The translations under genes and the position numbers were made by a program. The notes under the pieces were generated by a model. That model ran no database searches and was not told the origin of the DNA. It saw only the letters and a program-made list of their open reading frames with translations. From positions 558,001 to 622,000 of the forward strand of contig NW_023501037.1 in assembly GCF_014066305.1 (NCBI RefSeq): a stretch of DNA of 64,000 nt, in the 5' to 3' direction. This DNA comes from Letharia columbiana (Eukaryota; Ascomycota; Lecanoromycetes; Lecanorales; Parmeliaceae). Positions 13,049 through 25,264 of the stretch are shown here, in pieces. Position 1 is the stretch's first letter, and every line of letters starts with the position of its first letter.

Positions 13049-14056
13049 ATGTCTGTCCGTGAACTTCCCGTTCATCAGCCAAAGCTCATACGACAGCAGA
13101 CGACTTTGCTACAGAACAAGCTTCACTCTACATTTTATTCGGGAGGAATTGCCCATCCAACAATCCCTAGATTCCTTGATAGGGTCAGCATGTTGCAGAA
13201 CCAAAAGGCAAATTCCTACTCCCAACCTGCTCTACCCGTCAACACTCAAGCGGCACAAAAACATGCGGGTTCGGAGAAGTCCTCGTCACCAAGAGTCCAA
13301 CATAACCTGTTACCTCTCAGCACCAAGGAGGCCCCTCCAAACAGTGATAGTTGGACTACCGTCTCCAACTGGCTAGCCACAAGTCAGACATTTGAGAAGC
13401 CACCAACACCAGCGCCTGTTGCGGACCCAGCTCCACGACAACGACGTCCCAAAGAGTATTGGCTCCAAGTTGCCAAAACCCTAGATCTTCGAGTCAAGTC
13501 ACGCTCAGAGCAGTTCAAGGCTCCGATCCGTTCAACCCCCGACAGCATATGCGCGAATCCCGGCATCAACGGCAGCATCTCCAACCCTCAACCACACACC
13601 CAGCTTCGAAAACCAGACGAGCACACTCCGCCGGACCAGCCCGACACAGCCACGGACACAGTATCCCCACTCTTGCCCGACACGATGGGCCCACCCCGAA
13701 AGCAAGAGCGTGAGAGGGAGAGTTCCATCGAGGCGAACTTGTCCGAAATCCAAGGGAAGCTCGAGAAGCACAGGCGAGGGCAGGAGCAGCAGGGGCGGCT
13801 AGAGGCACAGAAGTTGAAAAAAGCGGACGAGGCGTTGAAGGGGAAGGCGGAGGGGCTTGCTGCGGACGCGATGGCGACGCACGAGAAAGAGCAGGAGCGG
13901 AAGGAGTACGTTGAAGGGAGGGCACGGGATATCCATGAGAATCTGTTGCAATGCAAACCCTTTGACATGGATGCTGTGAGGCGAGAGTTCTCTGAGAGAG
14001 AGGTTCAAGGCATCACGAAAATTGTGAGAGAGTTGGGCTTCGCGAAGAAGGAATGA
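13049..14056 (+). CDS. Hypothetical coiled-coil protein, 335 aa
   Basis: One uninterrupted frame. The start is the first ATG (MSVRELPVHQPK). I do not recognise a family. The first ~220 residues are rich in Ser, Pro, Thr and Gln and probably disordered. From about residue 222 the sequence becomes highly charged (KQERERESSIEANLSEIQGK, then repeated EK/RR/KK heptad-like segments) and probably forms a coiled coil to about residue 295. The C-terminus (VRREFSEREVQGITKIVREL) looks like an amphipathic helix. There is no signal peptide or membrane segment. The strong codon structure and absence of stops over 1 kb support a real gene. It is transcribed toward the minus-strand KAR gene, about 300 nt between stops. 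Confidence 0.75.
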   Translation: MSVRELPVHQPKLIRQQTTLLQNKLHSTFYSGGIAHPTIPRFLDRVSMLQNQKANSYSQPALPVNTQAAQKHAGSEKSSSPRVQHNLLPLSTKEAPPNSDSWTTVSNWLATSQTFEKPPTPAPVADPAPRQRRPKEYWLQVAKTLDLRVKSRSEQFKAPIRSTPDSICANPGINGSISNPQPHTQLRKPDEHTPPDQPDTATDTVSPLLPDTMGPPRKQERERESSIEANLSEIQGKLEKHRRGQEQQGRLEAQKLKKADEALKGKAEGLAADAMATHEKEQERKEYVEGRARDIHENLLQCKPFDMDAVRREFSEREVQGITKIVRELGFAKKE

Positions 14057-14353
14057 GTGGTAGGCTTGTTGGAGACTAGGACTGTGGATGATGTCAATAA
14101 TCTTTAGAACAGTGCGTGTTCTCGAGGCCTGTAATCCACGATTTGGCTCAGAATCGCATCTGAGCTGAAACCTTGTTTGACCTTAGATACTGCGATAGCT
14201 CTAGCATCTCCTATTTATGTACTTTTCTCTGTAGAGCAAAGAACAGAAGTGAAAACCTGCGTTGGAAGAACAGAAACCTCAATGTCGTCGCCAGTCTGGG
14301 CGCAAATTAGATCGAGTCTCCTAAAATAGTACCGCAACTCAAGGTTGTGTCCC

Positions 14354-15474
14354 TCATAGTCCCTTTTTGCCATTGATTCTAGCCTGCTTCGCCAACGCCC
14401 TCTTCCTGATGTCCTTGTGCATCCACCTGTTATAGGTCAACAGTAACATGTTCCCCGGCCCCACAAATGCATTGACACTCCATTGCAAAATCGCATGACT
14501 CCAGTATGGCGTACTCGTATGAGTCCATCCCTGCGCCCCTCCAGTCCTGCCAACTTTACCCAGTACGCTCTTGACAAACGCCCTCGGAGTCGGCACCAAG
14601 GCACTGGACTTACGTATTTTCGACATGGCGGAAGTGACCAGGTAAGATTGCACCAATTCGACTTGGACGTTATAGGGTGCCAGTTCGGAGCCAAGGGCGG
14701 TAGACCACTGCTGCAGGAAGGCTTTGCTGCCGCTGTACGTTGCGAGGAGGGGCGTAGGGAACAGACCGCCAAAGGAGCCCATAGTAACTATCAACCCGCG
14801 TTTCCTCTGCACCATACCGGCAGCCACAAGCTGCGTCACTCTCAATGTAGCCATGCAATTGATAGTGATGATAGAATTCACTTCCGACTGCTCCGTCTGG
14901 GTGAAGGGTACTGGTATAGAGTGGCTGGCACCAACATTGTTGATCAAGATAGCAATGTCCAAGCTATCGACGAGTGCCTTGAGCTTAGCATAATCGTCGT
15001 CGTTGTTGGCTCCAAAGTCCATGGCCAGGATTTTGGTGGAGGTGTTGTATTTGGACTTGATCTCTGCTGCCAAAGCATCGAGCTTACTGGCGGTGCGGGA
15101 CACGAGAAGGGTGGAGTAGCCGGCGCGAGATAGCTGAAGGGCGAATTCCTTGCCAATTCCATCCGAAGCTCCCGTGACAAGTGCCCATGTTTTAGAGGGC
15201 TGGCCAAACGTGCGGAGCTGAGAGTGCTCATTTAGTCTGATGGAACTGCATTCCAGGGGACAGATAAGTATACCTCTCTGCCAGGAAGGACGAATAGACT
15301 GAGCATTAATCGTGCGAACTGTATCAGTCTGGCGAAGACGGTAAGAAAACCGACAACAGTGCACGTGACCAACATATAATATACAATTTTATGGTCGAGA
15401 GACTCTGACAATGTAGCAGATTGTTCCATCTTTCCTCTATAGAACCAACCAAGGTTGTCCAACTTGAAAGACAT
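14354..15474 (-). CDS. Very-long-chain 3-oxoacyl-CoA reductase (KAR)
   Basis: Exons 15474-15274 and 15217-14354 on the minus strand; 354 aa. The 56-nt intron has GTATAC...CTCAG. The enzyme reduces 3-ketoacyl-CoA with NADPH in the ER elongase cycle that makes C20-C26 fatty acids. A hydrophobic N-terminal anchor ([22 protein letters not shown]) precedes the Rossmann domain. The fold shows [12 protein letters not shown] (cofactor binding), LINNVGAS, the catalytic Ser in MGSFGG and Tyr/Lys in YSGSK. The protein ends NGKKGL, a KKxx ER-retrieval signal. An alternative start at 15429 would shorten the protein by 15 residues. It is divergent from ERG28, another ER lipid-synthesis protein. Confidence 0.93.
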
Positions 15475-15817
15475 GTCACTGTCGAGTATCGAAGTCAAAG
15501 CGGTTCAGACAGGATGGTGAGGGTTCTTGTAGGTGAACAGAACGCTGCTACCTTTTTATTTTGTTCGATAGTCCCGCATTAGCGGCGCGTGGTCGCCAAC
15601 TAGATTGTCGGCACCGGCGGGAGGTTCCAGGGTTGTAGTTCACCATAAAACACGACTTTACCTGGCTTGGCGACCGTTGGACTTGGGAATCGCGTATCCT
15701 ATGGCTCTTGCTTACTTGTTTTGAGAAACAGTAACGGAGCACCGAGAGTACGTATTCACAGACGCAACTAGAAACCAGCAACCACCCTTTCTGTCAACAG
15801 CCTCCAGACCCGATAAA
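15475..15817. promoter_or_regulatory. Shared divergent promoter KAR / ERG28
   Basis: 343 nt separate the two start codons. Both genes encode ER membrane lipid-synthesis proteins, so co-regulation is plausible. I could not identify a sterol-response or other known site with confidence. Confidence 0.5.
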
Positions 15818-16273
15818 ATGTCTTTCCTACCGCAAGGTGAAGGCTGGCTGCCTTCATGGCTTCTCCTAGTCTGATTTCCCTTTCCCTGCCAAGCAAATCT
15901 TGAAGACTAACGAGGAATTCAGGTCTCCGTTGTGTCTGTAGGCAACACGATTCAAGCTTACACGACCACAAAGAATACGCGCGAGGTCTATCTTCACTCA
16001 GGCTCAGAAACCAGTGCCCTCTCTTCAAGGATCTTCGGTACTTGGACCATCGTGTCTGCCATCATCCGCTTCTACACTGCCTACAACATATCCAATCCCC
16101 AGCTCTACCAGCTCGCAATGTGGGCCTACGCTATCGCATGGAGTCATTTCATGAGCGAGTGGCTGCTATTCAAGACGGCGGGGTGGGGCAGGGGTTTGGC
16201 AGGGCCAATTCTCATTTCCACCGGAAGTTTGGTCTGGATGTTCAGCCAGTGGGGCTATTATGTTGTTCAGTAG
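15818..16273 (+). CDS. ERG28: Ergosterol biosynthesis protein 28 (C4-demethylase complex scaffold)
   Basis: Exons 15818-15868 and 15923-16273; 133 aa, normal for the family. The intron (54 nt) has an unusual GTCTGA donor but a perfect GACTAAC branch site and TTCAG acceptor. Erg28 is an ER membrane protein that tethers Erg25, Erg26 and Erg27 during removal of the C4 methyl groups of sterols. The sequence shows the family order: VSVVSVGNTIQAY, SSRIFGTWTIVSAIIR, YQLAMWAYAIAWSHFMSEW and a terminal hydrophobic segment, LISTGSLVWMFSQWGYYVV. These correspond to about four membrane segments. Confidence 0.93.
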
Positions 16274-16456
16274 CAATGGGATCGGCATCGTATTTCGTGA
16301 TTCAGAGCAGTGATGGTACAGCACTGATTCAGTTCATATGGCAAGAAGATCGTTCAAGCGTATGCCTCTTTCAGTGACCCTCTCTGTTGCTCAAGATGCT
16401 CATTTAGGCATCAGATGATGTCTTCGCTTCCTTATTCAGGCGCTATAAATATTCGG

Positions 16457-17788
16457 CTATTTGAGCCTATTCCGGTACAGCTCTCCTCCGCAATCTCGAA
16501 GCCTTGCCGCAGCTTGCTCAGGTGTAATATCTCTTTGAGGTTCCGCCATCAGCTCGTATCTATCCCAGCCTGTTAGTGTTGAAATGGAACAGAACTACTT
16601 TGTCTACTCACCCAACTAAAAATTTTCTCACTGTTGCACTCCTCAGCAATGGCGGGTAGAAATGTATGTGAAAGTGGCTGGCCTCAATCTCGACATTTGT
16701 ACCCTCCAAGGGTGCTTGATGAATGCCCATGCTGTAAGGGAATTGCGTTTCGAATAGATTGTCGTATCGCCGAGTGACTTCCGCAATCACCTCAGCAAGA
16801 TCGTTTCTCTCGACGTCGTCAAAATCTACCAGCGCTCTTTTGTGTTGTCTCGCCACAATCATGACTTCAAACGGCCAGATTGCCCACCACGGGCACAGTG
16901 CCACAAAACTCTTATTTTCAACTACAACCCGTTCTCGCTTTTCGATTTCCAGCTTCGCATAATCTTCCAGTAGATGCATGCCTCCTTGTTCACGCCGATA
17001 ATTTTTCAATTGATCAAGCTCAAGCGCAGGCTCTTCGGGTAGCCCTGTTGTCGTCCAGATTTGACCGTGTGGATGCGGATTTGAGCAGCCCATTGCCGCT
17101 CCCTTATTCTCGAATATCTGCATATACCGGTATTGTGCATTTGATGCTGAAAGATTGGTATGTTGGTGATTCGCTGGTGGTCGCGTTGTCGCACTCGCAA
17201 CCTGAGCCAATGGTGATTTTGGAGAGATATGAGCGGTGTATAGCCGAGTCCAAGTATCGATAACAGGCACTATTTGGGATGGCTGGAGGTCTGCGAGAGT
17301 GAGGTTATGGTTTGGTGAGAATGTCACAACATAGCATTTCCCAGTGACAGGATCAGCCCGTAGAAGCAGCGACGAGAGGCCTACATTGGTCAGACCTGAT
17401 CAAAAAGCATACTTTTCTGCCGTCAGCTTACTGCCACTCTCGTCACTTGGCTGATACTCAGCCTGTTCCTCTTTGACGGCACTGTAGTCATTGACGAAGA
17501 CGAATGTACTCTCATACTTAGGATTGGTATCACCCTGGGCACGTTTGTTGCCCGGACAGAGATAGCATGATGGATCGTATTGTGGTAGGGTCGTCTGGCT
17601 TGCTGCTTCTTGTTGGCCTCTAAATTTTCAGCTGAAATGAACGGACCATTCACGTCAGATAGGGGCCCTCTTTCATTCACCACTTACTGCCAAGGCCGTT
17701 TCGTCCTGTGAGGGGATACTAGAATCCAGCTCCCACGTAGTGGATTGTATCTTCGATGCGAGATGTCGTCTAGGATTGCATCTGGCAT
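16457..17788 (-). CDS. GAL7: Galactose-1-phosphate uridylyltransferase
   Basis: Exons on the minus strand 17788-17688, 17619-17432, 17380-16612, 16559-16457; 386 aa. All three introns (68, 51, 52 nt) keep phase. The enzyme swaps UMP between UDP-glucose and galactose-1-phosphate in the Leloir pathway. The start [17 protein letters not shown] is typical. [16 protein letters not shown] carries the two metal-binding cysteines. The active-site His-Pro-His lies in [21 protein letters not shown]. The C-terminal domain has [10 protein letters not shown] and [20 protein letters not shown], then [20 protein letters not shown]. No other galactose gene is beside it, so no GAL cluster is seen here. The symbol is used in the yeast sense. 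Confidence 0.95.
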
Positions 17789-18205
17789 GGCACCGATGCA
17801 ATTATGATCAGCAATAAAAACAAATTTTGATAGAGTTGGCCACGTCCTGTCGCAGAATGGACAGCTCCGCCGCCCCGCAAACCGATATATTAGCGTCGGA
17901 TTTAAGTGTAACTGACCGGAAGTCACAACATAGCTGTCACAATCGTGGCGTGCGGTGGTCCGAATCGCCCAAGTATTGTGATAGAAGAGCAGCGAAAAGA
18001 AACTTCACGTCCGCAAAGCTTGGTCACTCAATAATTGCCGGATTCGCTCGGTTTCAAAATCTCAATTGTCCCCTTCTTCTGAACTGCTAGTTTGTCACGG
18101 CGACCAAATTAAGCTCTCTGTGTCAGATCAATAAGAAGATATATATCCGCCTTCTCTTTGGAATTCGAGCCCGAGTTATTTCACATAGTCTGGGAACTGA
18201 GCTCC
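17789..18205. promoter_or_regulatory. Divergent promoter region GALT / F-box-like gene
   Basis: About 417 nt between two ATGs transcribed away from each other. A TATATATC-like stretch lies near 18138. No other element is recognised. Confidence 0.4.
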
Positions 18206-19305
18206 ATGGCGTCACTCCATGAGATTCGTATTACCGGTGACGATTTAGGCCTCTTCGACCTTCCTAACGAGGTCCGTATCCTACTATTTTCACCTTTCGC
18301 GCGCTAAAGATTCAAAGATTTTGATCCATATGTTGGATCTACTCCCCACGCAGTCGCTGCTTCAGACCAGATCCGTCTGCCACCGCTTCCAAAACCTGAT
18401 CATTCGCATTGTCCATGGGCGGCTGTTGCGCGCAGCAACACTCACTGATCGAAAGCTGATTCTCGAATGCTATCACCCGTCAGCGCAGTACACTGAGCCA
18501 TACTTGTACTGCGATTATCTTGGCACCCCTGGGCTCAGTGATGAGATCGAAGGCCAGGGCCGGATATCCGAGGTTGCAGACGATCAAGCAGCCAAGCAAG
18601 GTACATTTGGGAGGCTGTATTCCCACTTTCGGCCCACTCGAAAAGATCCAGATCCAAAGATCCACCGTCCGCATCCAGCTGGCGATGTACCAGGCTCTAG
18701 AACAAGTGAGGTAGCAAATCGAATCAGAGAACCTTTTGAAAGAAACACTGTGACGCAAAATGTCAGTTTAGAGGCCCATGAGCTTTTCATGCAGCTCCGC
18801 TTTCTCGTAGCTGTGGTTCAGACCGGCCCGCGTCGGGGCTTTTTCCTCAGCGTTGAAAACATCATAGATAAAACCCAGCGGATATTCAGGAACTGGCTCG
18901 CTGAGAAGGCCAAAGCCACAGAAAAGCACATGACAGGCGCCTCCGACAGCGTTGCGAACGAGCTTGGCCGTGAAGCCGATGACATGCTGTGGGTCGATCA
19001 AGACAAGAAAGTTGGGCTGAGAGTGCGGGTCGAAGAGAGGAAAGGGCGAAAAGATTCACCAATATTGGTTTACAAAGATGAGGATCAAGCGATCAGCTAC
19101 TCCCTGGAATTAGAAGGTAAGTCGCCTGCCTAACATTCAAAGGGAATGCAGTGTGCAAATCAAGTGCTAATGCTGATTATCTGCAGAATTGATTGTTAGT
19201 ACCACACATCTAATGCTCGCCGTGGAAAAGCAGTTGCTCGCGACAGGAGAAGGAAATGGCCAGGCCATGGTCTTTGGGAACTTCGCAATACCGAACGCAC
19301 AGTAG
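18206..19305 (+). CDS. F-box-like domain protein, 327 aa
   Basis: Exons 18206-18271, 18318-19116, 19187-19305. Introns are 46 and 70 nt with GTCCGT and GTAAGT donors, and phases agree. The N-terminus reads LFDLPNEILIHMLDLLPTQS followed by TRSVCHRFQNLI, the classic F-box pattern (LPxEIL...L...VCxxF), at about residues 16-55. F-box proteins link substrates to SCF ubiquitin ligases. The rest is a fungal-specific region of unknown fold. It has a Leu/Arg-rich part after the box and a short, charged variable part (TRKDPDPKIHRPHP). A C-terminal part follows with HELFMQLRFLVAVVQTGPRR and a final LIVSTTHLMLAVEKQL. The substrate is unknown. Confidence 0.82.
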
Positions 19306-19806
19306 ACCCCCGGAGATACGGTTTGATCGAGATTGGGGGAAATATACATATTGCGTAGAGCCCTACTGATAGTAGCATTCACATTCTGAAGAGCCTATGA
19401 GATACAGCAACCCGTTATCGGGCAGCCTTCGGGCACGAAGGCCGAGCGTAACACGGAATACTTTGCTGACCAAGTACTAATTCCTGTGTCCTATCGCTGG
19501 AATCCGGATGTACTTGAAGTCAATTCCCTGGAAAGTAGCCACATTTGGACTCGTATGTGCAAAGTGGCAAGCTTGTAAGATATTGATTGGGCGCTGTCGT
19601 GGTCTTGGTCAGGTCTTTCTACTCTAAGAGCACACTGCTGGAGACGTTGGTTTTCACTTCGTCACCCTCATGCAATCTGTTGATATAGGCCGGACTCTGA
19701 ATCTTAGAGCTCTCTCTGACGTCTCCCCGTAATGGTGACAAAGTGATCTGGATTTCAGCGATCATAGAGTGCAGTTCTGTAAGACCTAAATCACTTTTGA
19801 AATTTT
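19306..19806. other. Intergenic region between convergent genes
   Basis: About 500 nt between the F-box stop and the AIM41 stop on the other strand. No gene supported. It contains the 3' UTRs. Confidence 0.5.
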
Positions 19807-20546
19807 TCATAACATGCCTGAATGATTTCCAAGTTAGAATGTCAAATCTGAGTCGTCCGTTTACTTCTGGGACAAGTCTCGCAACTCACTGTGCAGAGCA
19901 AATCTGGAAGAAACAGCTCGGAGAATGTAACTCACCCTTGACCAGTTTTGCGACAACCTGCTTGTCGACCGTTTGGTTCTCTAAGGTACCACCAGGTCCC
20001 ACCATGGATTTCATGACACTTCCCTGATTCACAGTCTTCTCCTCCGATCTCAGTCTGCCAATGACATCCTGTATGGCTCTTATGATATCGTCTTCTCCCA
20101 TTGAATCATTATCACCGATGTACGCCTCTAGTACCGCGATCTGCGCAACCTCTCGCTCTTTGAGGTCATCCCGCTTCGCACTTTGGAACTCCTCTACAGC
20201 AGCTTCGGAGCTCTTAACGCGTTTTCGTAATATCTTTAGCATTTGGGCATCTGTAGTAACTGGTGCTGATGTCTTGGCAGCATTCGTGATATCTGATATT
20301 AGACCTCGAAGGACGTCTAGTCTGTTTCCCTCTGGGCGTAAGTGGTTTCCCCTTAAAGAAGTCAGGCGGATGTGCACCGTTCACCACGCACCGAGAGCTG
20401 TCTTTCGCTTTCATGGCAGCCTTCATATCACTTCGGACCTTGACAAGCAATGAAGGAGTTGTAGCGGGACCACTAGTAGTAGTCATTGAGTAGGGACATC
20501 GCAATAATAGTCGCGTGAGCCGCACATTACACCGCCAGAGCGACAT
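19807..20546 (-). CDS. AIM41: AIM41 / GatB-YqeY domain mitochondrial protein
   Basis: Exons on the minus strand 20546-20392, 20321-19936, 19817-19807; 183 aa. The last exon is only 11 nt and supplies the final codons after LVKG. Introns (70 and 118 nt) keep phase. The N-terminus MSLWRCNVRLTRLLLRC is a basic, amphipathic mitochondrial presequence. The YqeY domain follows: DMKAAMKAKDSSRLDVLRG, QMLKILRKRVKSSEAAVEEF, AYIGDNDSMGEDDIIRAIQD and QGSVMKSMVGPGG, near VDKQVVAKLVKG. The bacterial relative has an amidotransferase-like helical domain. The role in mitochondria is not settled. It is divergent from NUP170. Confidence 0.88.
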
Positions 20547-20980
20547 TCTATGAGCACAAACACAAGTCCGACAGCCGAATCAGCTGGCTTCAAAGGCGCA
20601 AAATCTTCAGGAGCAGACTTTGAGGTGGTAAGTTATAGAAGGAGGAGCCCGTACTCTCAGCAATCCATTCCTGCTATGAGTGAGCATTGCTGCTTTTGTT
20701 CCGGGACGACATCTGGTACCTGACTAACAAAGTTTGACCGAGGTTCCGCCCTTGCTGCTTGTCACTTTCGAGATATATTTTTGATGCGTGTTGACTGCAG
20801 TGAATAACGCATAAAACAACGCGTTTTACGACATTTCCTTCCTTTATCCTTGTCTTTCTTTCTTACTCTGGTGATTGATGGCACTAGAAAGAAACAACAG
20901 ATGAAGCATCACGCTGGTGAAGAGCTTGCGAACAATTTCTCAAAGCGGGAGCAGCTTCGTACTCGAAAAAGGTCTGAAGC
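20547..20980. promoter_or_regulatory. Divergent promoter region AIM41 / NUP170
   Basis: 434 nt between the two starts. Pyrimidine-rich leader sequence precedes the NUP170 ATG. No defined element identified. Confidence 0.4.
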
Positions 20981-23900
20981 ATGTTTTCGATGCCCCAGAC
21001 ACCACAAAGACCTTTACCAGGTGCATATATTCAAACGCCAGCCCATGGTCTCGCCAATAAGGCTGGCCAACTCTATCAGCCGAATCTTCGGCCGAACACC
21101 ATCACAGCACAAAATGCATCCCAAGGTCAGAGCCAGGCGCTCACCCAGCAAAAGCAACAGACCGGACAGGTAGCCGGAACCTCGTCTGGAGAGGATCTTA
21201 AGCCAATCGCACGGGCAGCGAGGACCATCAATGAAACCCTCGACCAAGAATCGCGGTACCCTGAGCTCGACAGCTATGTTAGCCGTAAGTAGCCAATTCC
21301 CCTTTGCCTCGCATTCGCTCACACCCTCGCAGAAGGACCTTCTTCGGACTATGACATCCTCTCACAGCCAGCATGGGCGCCTTTCCAGAGAGCCAAGAGC
21401 TACAGCATACCCGATTCAATCTTAGCACAATGCAACAATGCAAAGATGTCCACCATGATGGGCTTGTTCGCAGATCTGAACCATGCCTGGATTGCAATCG
21501 ATAACTCGCTCTACCTCTGGGACTACACACATCAGGACCCTGATTTGATCGGCTTTGAAGAGCAGCAGCAACAGATCACAGCAGTGCGCCTTGTGACCCC
21601 ACGGGCTGGCGTCTTTGTTTCTACAATATCACGAATGCTGGTTGTTGCCACCTCGAGTGAGATCATACTCGTTGGTCTGGCCTCGCAAGATGCACCCGGT
21701 GGTGGCAAGTCTGTCAGCCTCTTTTCAACACGATTGTCAATATCCATCAAAGGCCTGACCATCAATCTCATCGAAGGATCAGCGGCCTCTGGAAGGATTT
21801 TCTTCTCGGAGAGTACAAGCGATGATGTATACGAGCTCACCTATCAGCAGGAAGAGAAGTGGTTCCAGAATCGTTGCACTAAGATCAACCATACCGGCAA
21901 AGGTGTCTCAGCTTTTAACCCTGGGCCAATATTCGGCTTCGGGCAAAAAACGCAACAAGAACGCCTCGTCAATCTGACTGTAGATGATACAAGGAGTCTA
22001 CTATACACTCTTTCGTCGCGGTCAACAATCAGAGTCTTTCATATGAGACCCAACAATGGGCTTGTACTTATGATTACCAAGACGTTGCCTGCGATACTTA
22101 ATGATATTGGACACATGCCTAATCTAACAACGGATCTACTTTCTTCAAATATCACGATAACATCGGTCGACACTATCTCGTCCAGAGAGGCTGTGAGGCT
22201 GCATTTGATGGCGACCACGTCCACAGGTTGTCGAATCTTTCTGAGTGCCACATCAGGCGACTCCTATAATACGTACAATATATCGGCGATCAAATCTTCA
22301 GATGCGCCAACTAGTATGCAGGTACAGCACGTCAAGTTTCCACCAACAGATCCTAAAGGACCGTCACCACGTCAGCAAAATGCAAGACAAATGGTACCCT
22401 ATGGCAATAGTCAAGGACCAAATACGAATTCCAGAGCTCTGACTGGAACTCGTCGGGCTGTCAGATATGCACCTGGCTATTTTTTTTGCTTTGTACCGAA
22501 GGACGCTCAGGGAACCTCGGATTCCCTATTCATCTCTGCGCCCGATGCTGGGCGAGTTGCGCGTCAGCGTGAAAACACAAGCATGGCCAAATACCCTGAA
22601 TTTGGCATCTGGCCGGATCTAGGCAGTCGCGCCGAAGATATTGGTCTGGCTTCGGATCCCTTCTCTGCTACTACATCACCAGCTGGCTTTGGCAACGAGC
22701 TTGCGGTCCAGTACGACGAGCCTGTGTCCGAAATCGCCATCTTGACCAACACTGGAGTCCATACTTACAGAAGACGGAGACTGGTAGACATGCTTGCATC
22801 TGCCCTGCAAGTCGGAGGTGGAGATGAAGGTCTTGATGGGGACATCAAAAAGTTTCTTCGCTTGTATGGTGCTGGTGAAACTGCATCAACTGCATTGGCA
22901 GTTGCGTGTGGGCAAGGTTTGTACGTTACCTCTGAGTCTCGGATTGCTCGAGTCACCGATCCAAAAGTGCTGGAGTACGCTCGAAAGGCGTTCATTGAGC
23001 ACGGCGGAAAACCGCATATCAATGAAAACCAAGTGATGGATCACCCAACACCAGCAATCGATACCGTACGTCCGTCGCCGCGCCATGAAGGCGTAGCGCT
23101 ATACGTTGCAAGGTTAGTGCGCTCGATCTGGAAGGCTACTATAGTGAAGGAAAGCGTATCACCCATGAGCGGTCTGATGGTGTTTCCCACCATGAGTATG
23201 GCTAAAGTACAAAGCATCTCACAAGACCTGATCGCATTGAAAGAATTCTTGGGATCTAATAAGAATCTTATTGATGGGTTGGCGGGACCTGAAGCACTAG
23301 GTCTTGCATCGACCAAACAAGACGAGATTTCACTCCAAGCGGAGCATCGGGCGTTGCATTCTTTGGTCGTGCTGATAGAAAACATCATTGAGGGCATTGC
23401 CTTTGTACAAGTCTTGTTCGACGAGCAGATTGCGGAGATCATGGCCTCACTCCCAGCCGAGATAAGAAAACAGGTTCAGGATCTGACCTACGAAGGCCTG
23501 TTCTCCACTGCCAATGGTAAGGAGCTTGCTAAAGAGTTGGTCAAGGCTATCGTGAACCGCAACATCGCCAATGGTTCGAATGTCGAGACTGTCGCGGAGG
23601 CTTTGAGAAGACGATGTGGCAGCTTTTGCAGTGCTGATGATGTTATCATCTTCAAGGCGCAGGAGTTGTTGAAAAGATCATCTGAGACTGGTGGCGAGTC
23701 AGAATCAGGACGAAATCTGTTGAATGAGAGCTTGAGACTATTCAAGCAGGTTGCTGGCAGCCTACCCATGGACCGATTACAGTGGGCGGTGGAAAGCTTC
23801 ATAACCATGCAATTCTATGCCGGTGCTATCCAGCTAGCTCTTGACGTAGCTCAGGAATCCGATCGGGGAAATCGAGCATTGGCGTGGATCCAGGACGGCC

Positions 23901-25264
23901 GCCCAGATCAGGTAGGTTTCACTGAACTGAATTGAAGATGCGAAAAGTTGCTCATTAGGAACAGGATCAGCGAGCGGCCGCGTTCGATGCTCGGAAAAGA
24001 TGCTACAACTTAATCCATCAAGTCACTACCAAGTTCGATCAAGCTTCGACCCAAGGACCGAGCATGATTGACGGTCAATACACCTTAGCTGCCAAGCGCA
24101 GAGCAGAAGCCTATGATGTCATCAACACTTCCAATGATGAAGCATTTCAAACAGATCTCTATGATTGGTACCTGTCACAAGAGCGGACGGACCGGTTACT
24201 TGATATCCAATCTCCATATATAGTGACTTACCTGGAACGGAAATCATCAGACAACATTGAACATGCCGACTTGCTGTGGAAATACCACAGTCAGAGAGGC
24301 CAAAACCACGAAGCAGCTGTCGTTCAGCTGATGCTAGCGAGGAGTGATTTTAGACTCTCGCTGGATCGGCGAATTGAGTATTTGGGCAGAGCAAAAGCCA
24401 ATGCATCTACTACATCGCCCGGCATTGCTAGACATGCACGCTATCAACTCCTGCGGGATGTCTCTGATCTATTGGACGTGGCTAACATCCAGAGTGACCT
24501 GCTTCAACGGCTTAAAGGCGACGAAAGAATCCCTGCTGATCGTCGGCCTGCAGTCATCAATGATCTCGATGGTGCCCTGGTTCCCTTCGATGTGGTAAGA
24601 AGCTCTTTGACTCTTTTCCTAATCGAAAACCTTTTGATTAATCATTCGACAGCTGTACAATGGGTATGCGGACCAAGCCGGTTACTTTGACCTTTGTCTC
24701 CTGATTTATCAAGCCGCCGACCACCGCAATCCCGCCGACATTAGAGCCACATGGCAGAACCTGCTCGATCGGACACACGAGGATATAATGACACGTGGTA
24801 CGCCTCAACCATACGAGGTAGTTATCGAGAAAGTCCAGAGTCTTGCGAAGCGCCTGAACCTCTCGGAGACGATGTTCCCCATCGCCGATGTTGTTCCCAT
24901 ACTCGAGAAGTATGCCTTCGAATTTCAGAATGGTGTTGGTCCCAGGACATGGCCCATGGATACCCTAATCGGCGTTGGTGTACCTTTTGAGTCGCTATTT
25001 ACGGTGTTGGAAGGCATGTTTTACAACGACGAAGCGCCTTTCCAAGGCAGAAACCGGCGCTATATTGCCAATGATATCATCTATGTCGCTGGGCTATGGT
25101 TTCAAGACAGTAGCCGGGGAGCGGGAAAGATACTGGGAGAAGAGGGCAATGCTGCTGCGATCACTCAGACGCTGATGATGTTGCAGCAGAGCGGCTTGCT
25201 AGACGAGAAAGCTCTGGATGAGTGTCGGGCCCTGAGGGCAAGGATTGAGCATATGTTGAGATGA
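20981..25264 (+). CDS. NUP170: Nuclear pore complex protein NUP170 / NUP155
   Basis: Exons 20981-21284, 21333-23911, 23959-24594, 24653-25264; about 1376 aa, normal for fungal Nup170. It is a scaffold nucleoporin of the inner pore ring. The N-terminal ~90 residues are Gln/Pro-rich. The beta-propeller part has AWIAIDNSLYLWDYTHQDPD, TPRAGVF and SLLYTLSSRSTIRVFHM. Family markers include PVSEIAILTNTGVHTYRRRR, GETASTALAVACGQGLYV and HEGVALYVARLVRSIWK. The C-terminal alpha-solenoid has DLYDWYLSQERTDRLLDIQS and VPFESLFTVLEGMFYNDEAPF. The acceptor of intron 2 is ambiguous: 23958 or 23964 both keep the frame and differ by two residues. Confidence 0.95.
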
